Position numbers and translations under genes: made by a program
Assembly (NCBI GenBank): GCA_910587255.1
Contig: CAJUKT010000120.1
Coordinates: 1 to 18,128 of the forward strand
Direction of reading: 5' to 3'
DNA from: an uncultured Oscillospiraceae bacterium
Lineage (GTDB): Bacteria; Bacillota; Clostridia; Oscillospirales; Oscillospiraceae
Length of the DNA stretch: 18,128 bases
Part shown: piece by piece, positions 13,997 to 18,128 of the stretch
How positions within the stretch are numbered: position 1 is the first letter of the stretch
Layout: each line of letters begins with the position of its first letter
The notes under the pieces: generated by a model
What the model saw: the letters and a program-made list of their open reading frames with translations, nothing else
Told to the model about the DNA's origin: nothing
The model's database searches: none

Positions 13997-15126
13997 CAGT
14001 TCATACCCCCCATCGTGAAGCCCGGCCCCTGTGTCTGCTCCTCCAGCGCCTGCCGGATCTGCTCCACAGCCCCGGCCGCCACAGGGTCATCCTTGAAGCT
14101 GTCCAGCTTCCGCCAGTCCTCCGGCATCCACTCCCGGCCATCCTTGGAGATCACCAGGTCCACTGTGGCGATGCCATCCTTGGTGACTCCCAGACGCTTG
14201 TCCCCGCAGTCCAGCTCCGTGTACAGGTGGATGGCCTCCTCCAGCGGCAGATCATGGTCCACCCGCAGCTCGGGCGTGTTGATGTGCTCGATCACATACC
14301 AGCTGTAGGAGTGGGGCTTGGAAGGGTCGGCGGCGTCCCGGAGCGTTTGGCGTCCTTTTTCCGTCAGGCCCATTTCCTGTTTCTGGGCCTGCTTATCGAA
14401 GCACCCGAGATAGGCTTGGTAGTCCCCCCGCACCGGGTTGCAGCGCAGGCAGTAGCGGTACCGCTCCGTTTCCAGCACGAAGCCGTAATTCTGACAGCAG
14501 CTGCCGCCGCTGATCTCGCCGCCGCTGATATGGCACAGGCGGAGCATAGCTGAGAAGTCCTTCAGCACACCCCGGCGCAGCTGCTCCACCACCTGGTCAA
14601 GCTCCTCCTTGAACTCCGGGGTGTTCAGCCCCTCGGGACCCCTGGGCCACCAGGTGTGCCAGAACTCACCGCCATTGCGCCCGAAGTCGATGCGGACGTG
14701 GCCAATAGTCCCTAACTCCTCGTCCTGTTCAGGCGGCAGGGCATAAAAAAGCGCCGCTTCCTCGGGAGCGGCGGGGCGCATCTCAAACTTGATGGGGTTG
14801 TCCGGGACCTCCAGGCCGTACTCCTCACAGAAGGCTTCCAGGTCCATGGTCTCACCGTGGAGGAAATAATCCCCCTTTCCGATCCACCGGGCCTTAGTGG
14901 CGGGCCGCTTCAGCGGCTTGGGGGAGAGAACGGTGCCGCTGTGGTCATAGCTGGTATAGTCCACCAGCTCGGCATGGGCGGCGGGGTCCCTTTCCGTGCC
15001 CCGCATATCATAGCAGAACCACCCGTCCGGCACCGTTTCCCGGGGGATCAGCCAGTTGGTGGTGAGCACAGGCTTGCCGAACAGCCGGGCGTGCTGGAGC
15101 TCGTCCTTGAAAATGTTGACTGCCAT
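13996..15126 (-). CDS. Mosaic LPD28-like polyvalent-type protein with GGM tail
   Basis: 376 residues. The start is ATG 15126 with GAGGAG upstream. Three modules are seen. Residues 1-105 (LFGKPVLTTNWLIPRETVPD, GWFCYDMRG, SGTVLSPKPLKRP, IGKGDYFLHG, then FCEEYGLEVP) resemble the large polyvalent protein-associated domain LPD28. Residues 130-255 (LGTIGHVRIDFGRNGGEFWH, TWWPRG, FKEELDQVVEQLR, YRYCLRCNPVRGDYQAYLGC, FDKQAQ) form a second ICE-typical module with several Cys. Residues 275-360 (HSYSWYVIEHINTPELRVDH, DLPLEEAIHLY, DKRLGVTKDGIATVDLVISK, EWMPEDWRKLDSF) are a third, strongly conserved-looking one. It ends GPGFTMGGMN; the GGGGGT of that tail is also the next gene's ribosome site. Polyvalent proteins are thought to enter recipients with the DNA. 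A role here is inference. Confidence 0.8.
   Translation of the reverse strand: MAVNIFKDELQHARLFGKPVLTTNWLIPRETVPDGWFCYDMRGTERDPAAHAELVDYTSYDHSGTVLSPKPLKRPATKARWIGKGDYFLHGETMDLEAFCEEYGLEVPDNPIKFEMRPAAPEEAALFYALPPEQDEELGTIGHVRIDFGRNGGEFWHTWWPRGPEGLNTPEFKEELDQVVEQLRRGVLKDFSAMLRLCHISGGEISGGSCCQNYGFVLETERYRYCLRCNPVRGDYQAYLGCFDKQAQKQEMGLTEKGRQTLRDAADPSKPHSYSWYVIEHINTPELRVDHDLPLEEAIHLYTELDCGDKRLGVTKDGIATVDLVISKDGREWMPEDWRKLDSFKDDPVAAGAVEQIRQALEEQTQGPGFTMGGMN
14745..14773 (-). terminator. Intragenic terminator-like hairpin
   Basis: Inside the LPD28-like gene, CGCCGCTTCC (14752-14761) faces GGGAGCGGCG (14764-14773), with one wobble pair and a tight loop. On the minus strand it is followed by GC and TTTTTT. 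It encodes ordinary residues (PAAPEEAALFYA), so it may be accidental, or may reduce transcription of the downstream genes when translation is weak. Confidence 0.35.
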
Positions 15127-15162
15127 TGCTTTTCTCCTCTTTTCTGTCGTGATTGGCAGGTT

Positions 15163-16277
15163 TTAACCCATCGTCTGGCCTATCTCCGGCTCCTGATCGG
15201 GCCAGGGGGCGCTGAGGCGCTTGACTGGCCCATAAGAGGTTTCCCGAACGCCATCCTGCTCCATCTCCAATCGGCCCAGGGTATCAAAATCGGTAAAGCC
15301 GTCCAGTATTTCCAGGAGTTCATCCCCCGCTCCCGCGTAACGCAGGGCTTCCATGCCATACTCCCTTTCGCTGACGGACACCAGCTCGTAGTCGTCGATG
15401 TCCATGGCAATAGTGCCAGCCTCATGGAACGAGCGCGGCTCCTCCACCTCAAGGACCGCGCCGAACACCCGCAGCTCCTGGCCGGTCATCGCCCGGACGC
15501 ATTCGGCCAGGGTGTTGGCGTCCTCCAGGGTGATGGCGTCCGTGGGCAGAAGGTGCGCCCATGGATAGTCGATCTCCACACCTTGAATGGCGGCGCTGCT
15601 CAGGCTGTCCAGCCCCAGCGCCCTTTTTGCCTGTTCCAGCGCATCGTCCGAGGCAGGCAGGTCCAGGCAGCAGGTACCACAGCGGGGGAGACCAGCGTGA
15701 GGACGAAGGCAGGACGGTCTGTCTCTTTCTGCGTCTGAATCACTTCCCGGCGTTTTACAAATCCCTGCTCCGTATGGGCTCCGCCCAGCAGCTTACGCTG
15801 TTCCGCGCCGATCTTGGCGTAGTCCAGGTAGGGCTTGGCCTCCTCAGCAAAAGCGAACTTGCCGGTGATAGGACCAGTATCCACGAGGAAATGGCCCAGT
15901 TCCTCATCTGTTTTGATGCTGGGGAACAGCTCATAGCTGTCCAAACTGCCCGCCACGCGCAGCACATCATCCAGGCATCTGGCGTGTTCCACCATCAGCG
16001 CACCGGCAAAAACCTTCTGGGCGTCCGCATCCATGGTATCTACCAACCCGGCCAATTGGTTCAGCTTCTGGATGCCAGCTTCGCTGAACAGGGCGTCGCG
16101 CTCGATGCGGCCCGTGAGGATCTGTGCGGCGCCATCGCCGCCTATGACATACGCGGGAGCCCAGCCGCCGAAGTCCTCCACGGCGATCACCTCGTTTCTG
16201 ACCTCAGCCGCTTCTGCGGGGAAGCTGATGTGTGCCACATCCTGACTGAACGAACTCTTTGCAACGTAAAGCACCAT
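15163..16277 (-). pseudogene. ArdA-like antirestriction gene, two modules (copy 2), broken by a one-base frameshift
   Basis: The start is ATG 16277 (MVLYVAKSSFSQ); the GGGAGGG that encodes the previous protein's end supplies the ribosome site, and TAATG joins the two genes. Module 1 (KLNQLAGLVDTM to YLDYAKIGAEQ, about residues 70-165) is intact. Near 15675-15680 the frame breaks after VLTLVSPAV. The unbroken frame gives an unrelated basic end and stops at 15600, while the other frame carries on with CCLDLPASDDALEQAKRALG, then module 2 (TLAECVRAM to FTDFDTLGRLE) and the end EPEIGQTMG at 15163. Reading GTGGGTACC instead of GTGGTACC restores one protein of about 371 residues, the same size as the other copies. 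A true inactivating mutation or a missed G in a homopolymer are both possible; the good conservation of both halves favours a recent event or an error. Confidence 0.82.
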
Positions 16278-17350
16278 TATGTCAGCCCTCCCATCTCCTG
16301 CCGGTACTGTTCCGCCGGATCCTCCTGCATCAGTTCCTCCAGCGTCAGGCTGCCGTGGTAGGCCACGTAGCCCAGGTCGGTCATCGCGCAGTCCGCTTCC
16401 GCATTGAATGGCCTGGGCATGAAGTCAAACTGATCCAGGTTCTCCGCCAACTGGCGCACCTCGCTGGCATAGTTGGGCCGGGCCAGCAGCACCACCGCCC
16501 CCAGCTTTTCCCGCTGTTCCGCGTCCAGCGGCTCAATGGCACGGCACAGGTCGTTGAGCTCGTCAAGGCCGTCGCTGGTGAGGCTGACCACAGCGGATAC
16601 CTGCGGGGGCAGATCATCCATGGTGATCTCCATCCGGAAACCCTCTTGGCCGCATCCTGCCCGCGCCAGCGTCCGCTCAACCTGTTTTTCCGGGCAGGGC
16701 AGATAGAGATACCCGGTAGTTTCACCTTCCGACCCGGACTTGAGTTCGATCATCAGTTGGGGCGTTTGGTGGAGATAGGCGGGAAAGTGCTGCCCATCGT
16801 AGACCTGTTCCAGTTTCATGCCGTTGCTGTACACCACGCCGTAAGGGGTGACCATCCCGGGGGCTCGCTGGATCAGGTCGAGGGCCACCGCACGGTAATC
16901 CAACCTTTCAAACGCCTCCACCGGCATGGACTCACCGCTGACGGTCAGGGCGTGGACTTTGCCGATCCGCTCCAAATCGGAGAAATCGGTGATCACGGTG
17001 GCTCGCTGGCAGCAAAACGTCAGGTTGATGAAATCCCTGATGCTGGACAGGTTCAACTTGCTGGCCATGGCTTCAAATTTGATATTCTCGCCCTCAGAGA
17101 AGCTGTCCAGCCGCTTGGCCAGATAATCCAGCTCATCCACGTTGACGCTCTGGGTGGTCAGCCGGTTGAGGATGGGGTAGGGGCTGTCCAGCTCCAGCAC
17201 CCAGCAGTCCTGCACAGTGGGGGAGCCGATACTCATATTCTCCAGCATACCGATGATGTGGTCGTACTTGCTGTCCGGGATGGGGAAGGGGACGGTGATC
17301 TGCCCAACCCCCGGGAGGGCTTTGCTGCCGAGAACCGCTTGATATTTCAT
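16277..17350 (-). CDS. ardA: ArdA-like antirestriction protein, two modules (copy 1)
   Basis: 357 residues. I start at ATG 17350 (MKYQAVLGSKALPG), with GGGGGG about 9 bases upstream and an ATGA overlap with a 31-residue ORF; the frame is open further upstream, but those residues (HENHPHQRHQGHEQ) are not protein-like. This copy is the closest to Firmicutes ArdA as I know it: ELDYLAKRLDSFSEGENIKF, RDFINLTFCCQRATVITDF, RLDYRAVALDL, TPYGVVYSNGMKLEQVYDGQ (about 90-215). Module 2 (about 285-350) opens ELNDLCRAIEPLD and closes MTDLGYVAYH, followed by GSLTLEELMQEDPAEQYRQE and MGGLT. ArdA proteins are acidic DNA mimics that block type I restriction enzymes and help plasmids and ICEs establish. It is first in the gene run after a small leader ORF, as expected for a gene needed early. 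Confidence 0.87.
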   Translation of the reverse strand: MKYQAVLGSKALPGVGQITVPFPIPDSKYDHIIGMLENMSIGSPTVQDCWVLELDSPYPILNRLTTQSVNVDELDYLAKRLDSFSEGENIKFEAMASKLNLSSIRDFINLTFCCQRATVITDFSDLERIGKVHALTVSGESMPVEAFERLDYRAVALDLIQRAPGMVTPYGVVYSNGMKLEQVYDGQHFPAYLHQTPQLMIELKSGSEGETTGYLYLPCPEKQVERTLARAGCGQEGFRMEITMDDLPPQVSAVVSLTSDGLDELNDLCRAIEPLDAEQREKLGAVVLLARPNYASEVRQLAENLDQFDFMPRPFNAEADCAMTDLGYVAYHGSLTLEELMQEDPAEQYRQEMGGLT

Positions 17351-17442
17351 AGGAGCAGCCCCCCTAACTCCTGGCGCACCCGAAAGCTGGGGAGCGCTGT
17401 CTTGCTCATGACCCTGATGTCTTTGGTGTGGGTGGTTTTCAT
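17347..17442 (-). CDS. 31-residue ORF coupled to ardA
   Basis: ATG 17442 follows GAAAGGAAAGG at 7 bases and the stop overlaps the ardA start (ATGA), so the two are probably translated together. The product begins MKTTHTKDIRVMSKTALPSF and ends RVRQELGGLLL. Its end resembles the end of ArdA copy 1 (RQEMGGLT). It is a basic small peptide with no recognised family; it may be a leader peptide for the attenuator-like terminator just upstream or a functional small protein. Confidence 0.6.
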   Translation of the reverse strand: MKTTHTKDIRVMSKTALPSFRVRQELGGLLL

Positions 17443-17468
17443 GTTTGGACCTTTCCTTTCTTGAAAAT

Positions 17469-17510
17469 AAAAAAAGGCCGTGATCTTTCACAAACGAAAA
17501 ATCACGGCCT
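17469..17510 (-). terminator. Intrinsic terminator upstream of the ardA run
   Basis: A perfect 10-bp stem (aggccgtgat 17475-17484 with atcacggcct 17501-17510, 16-base loop) is followed on the minus strand by seven T (17475-17469) and then the ribosome site of the 31-residue ORF. It lies between a possible promoter and the first gene, so it either shields the operon from outside transcription or attenuates it. Confidence 0.85.
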
Positions 17511-17531
17511 CGCTGGAATACCGACTATGGA

Positions 17532-17559
17532 ATTGTATTGCAGTATCTTGCATCGTTGA
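17532..17559 (-). promoter_or_regulatory. Possible promoter of the ardA run
   Basis: On the minus strand TCAACG (17559-17554), 16 bases, then TACAAT (17537-17532). The -10 is good and the -35 weak. A start site near 17525 would place the terminator at 17469-17510 within the first 60 bases of the transcript. The flanking bases (17535-17547) also carry a relative of the 12-base motif found at 3557 and 11980. Confidence 0.35.
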
Positions 17560-17661
17560 GCTCAAAAAACGTGAGGGGTTAAAAATCTCGGAAACGGTTG
17601 ATGCCGTAGGCGGCAGGATTTGTACCCACACGTTCTGTTGTCGTTGCTCTTAAAACACAAG

Positions 17662-17695
17662 AAAAGCCTTAAAATCGCATGACTTCAAGGCTTTT
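17662..17695 (-). terminator. Terminator of the tRNA-Ala remnant
   Basis: aaaagcctt (17662-17670) pairs with aaggctttt (17687-17695). On the minus strand the hairpin begins immediately after the tRNA CCA end and runs into TTTTC, a normal tRNA terminator. It suggests that the sequence just left of the remnant is, or copies, the native 3' flank of the tRNA gene. Confidence 0.7.
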
Positions 17696-17753
17696 GGTGG
17701 ACTCGAAGGGGATCGAACCCTCGACCTCCGCGTTGCGAACGCGGCGCTCTCCC
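17695..17753 (-). pseudogene. 3' remnant of tRNA-Ala (anticodon CGC), likely attachment-site half
   Basis: Reading the minus strand from 17753: GGGAGAGC (D-arm 3' side), anticodon stem CCGCG, loop TTCGCAA (anticodon CGC), stem CGCGG, variable AGGTC, T-stem GAGGG with loop TTCGATC, the acceptor strand CGAGTCC and ACCA. A T at position 70 suits the G-U pair typical of tRNA-Ala. The 5' acceptor strand and 5' D-stem are missing; the bases to the right (CATAGTTGATGC) do not fit. Such 3' fragments are typical of tyrosine-integrase insertion into tRNA genes. Confidence 0.8.
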
Positions 17754-17812
17754 GCATCAACTATGTGGAACCCTAACGTAAGGGAAATGAGCTGATGGTT
17801 CTGTACTCTGGG

Positions 17813-17926
17813 TAGCGCCCTTTTCCAACTCTAAAAAGGGCGCTATACTTGTAATCGGGGAAATGCCTATAAAAAGTTTCTGCTTGACTGAGGATTTCCC
17901 AAGGTCAAAAATTTAGCGCCCCTTTT
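17813..17926. repeat. tagcgccctttt repeats: one inverted pair and one direct copy
   Basis: tagcgccctttt at 17813-17824 is followed after 9 bases by its exact inverse aaaagggcgcta at 17834-17845. A direct copy with one extra C (tagcgcccctttt) lies at 17914-17926, just before a tRNA-like remnant. Spacing between direct copies is about 101 bases. This could be a recombinase core with arm sites. Confidence 0.6.
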
Positions 17927-17941
17927 GAATATTCCTACTGT

Positions 17942-17968
17942 GCGGGTTCAAATCCCGCCAGACGCTCA
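17942..17968 (+). pseudogene. tRNA-like T-arm and acceptor remnant, isotype not determined
   Basis: On the plus strand, T-stem GCGGG, loop TTCAAAT, stem CCCGC, then CAGACGC and TCA. The T-loop is canonical. There is no matching 5' acceptor strand (GCGTCTG) upstream. The bases before it (GAATATTC, CTACTGT) could be part of a long variable arm, so a Leu/Ser-type tRNA is possible. It points away from the tRNA-Ala remnant. Confidence 0.5.
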
Positions 17969-18024
17969 AAATGGCCCGTTGGCATCTGTAAGCGTCAAAT
18001 AGAGCTGAACTCACACAGGCCACA

Positions 18025-18066
18025 AAATAACCGGCAGCCGTAGTTTTTAGCGGCAGCCGGTTATTT
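18025..18066. terminator. Bidirectional terminator-like hairpin
   Basis: AAATAACCGGC (18025-18035) pairs perfectly with GCCGGTTATTT (18056-18066), with a further inner 4-bp stem GCCG/CGGC. T-rich sequence follows in both directions. It probably ends a gene entering from the right edge. Confidence 0.75.
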
Positions 18067-18128
18067 GCAGAGTGCTTGTACAGGATCGTCCCAAGGCAGA
18101 CAAGCTTCGGCGGGGACGCCGCGGGACA
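18061..18128 (-). CDS. Possible C-terminal end of a gene entering from the right
   Basis: The minus-strand frame ending in TAA at 18061 reads SRGVPAEACLPWDDPVQALC-K, stopping exactly at the terminator hairpin. About 22 codons are visible. The stop/terminator arrangement is gene-like, but the fragment is too short to identify. Confidence 0.3.
   Translation of the reverse strand, partial: SRGVPAEACLPWDDPVQALCK

Larger units (their letters stand above)
17754..18060. other. About 300 bases without a gene, rich in inverted repeats
   Basis: I see no convincing coding frame. The stretch holds a near-palindrome ccctaacgtaaggg (17771-17784), a 12-bp inverted repeat (17813-17824 with 17834-17845), a third related copy (17914-17926), a tRNA-like T-arm/acceptor on the plus strand (17942-17968) and the left arm of a terminator. 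It looks like an attachment or recombination region. Confidence 0.6.

Noticed and set aside
16259..17464. 401-codon plus-strand open frame
   Set aside because: Antisense to ArdA copy 1; composition is typical of a reverse-complement shadow.
17351..17491. N-terminal extension of ArdA copy 1 to 17491
   Set aside because: The extra 47 residues are read through the terminator and the 31-residue ORF in another frame and are His/Gln/Arg-rich without protein-like features; ATG 17350 has its own ribosome site.
17595..17635. GGGTACAAATCCTGCCGCC on the minus strand as a third tRNA/tmRNA 3' end
   Set aside because: The T-loop is not canonical (TACAAAT), there is no matching acceptor or CCA, and the following TGCCG/CGGCA is just a small hairpin.
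1..18128. CRISPR array or insertion sequence
   Set aside because: I saw no regularly spaced direct repeats and no transposase-like frame with terminal inverted repeats.

Overview
The window looks like part of an integrative/conjugative element (ICE) or related genomic island in a high-GC, Gram-positive gut Clostridia, probably Oscillospiraceae (Flavonifractor/Oscillibacter-like). This is inferred from the GC-rich codon use, the strong GGAGG ribosome sites, a class D-type sortase, a CnaB-repeat adhesin, and several accessory families (ArdA-like, DUF3849, DUF4314, LPD28-like) that I know from Clostridia ICEs. Every gene I accept is on the minus strand, so transcription runs from high to low coordinates. 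I see no integrase, relaxase or type IV secretion gene here, so the element type is inferred from cargo only.

Right edge (about 17470-18128): a tRNA-Ala 3' remnant with its terminator, a roughly 300-base stretch without genes that is rich in inverted repeats, and a second tRNA-like T-arm/acceptor remnant on the other strand. This looks like attachment-site debris. A possible promoter is followed at once by an intrinsic terminator and then by the first genes.

Region A (17442-12002): a coupled gene run. It holds a 31-residue ORF, a two-module ArdA-like protein, a second ArdA-like gene broken by a one-base frameshift, a mosaic LPD28-like protein, two conserved proteins I cannot name, and a small Cys-rich protein. 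Region B (11944-8665): a small basic ORF overlapping a hairpin, a DUF4314 protein and two more ArdA-like proteins, closed by a strong terminator. The window therefore holds four ArdA-like proteins with two modules each.

Region C (8561-3657): a tightly overlapping run of winged-helix protein, D12-class DNA adenine methylase, Cys-cluster/AbrB-like protein, DUF3849 protein, unknown protein, membrane-anchored surface protein (frameshifted), and sortase. Region D (3518-1): a secreted stalk plus cysteine-peptidase-like protein, a strong terminator, and a large thioester/CnaB adhesin that runs off the left edge.

Working interpretation: the right half is an anti-restriction and early-establishment bank (DNA-mimic ArdA-like proteins and polyvalent-type proteins, backed by a DNA methylase). 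The left half is a surface-adhesion module (sortase, adhesin, accessory secreted proteins). The most unusual signal is a short C-terminal tail centred on Gly-Gly-Met that ends several otherwise unrelated proteins of the accessory bank. It may be a translocation or sorting signal, although in some genes it also encodes the next gene's ribosome site.
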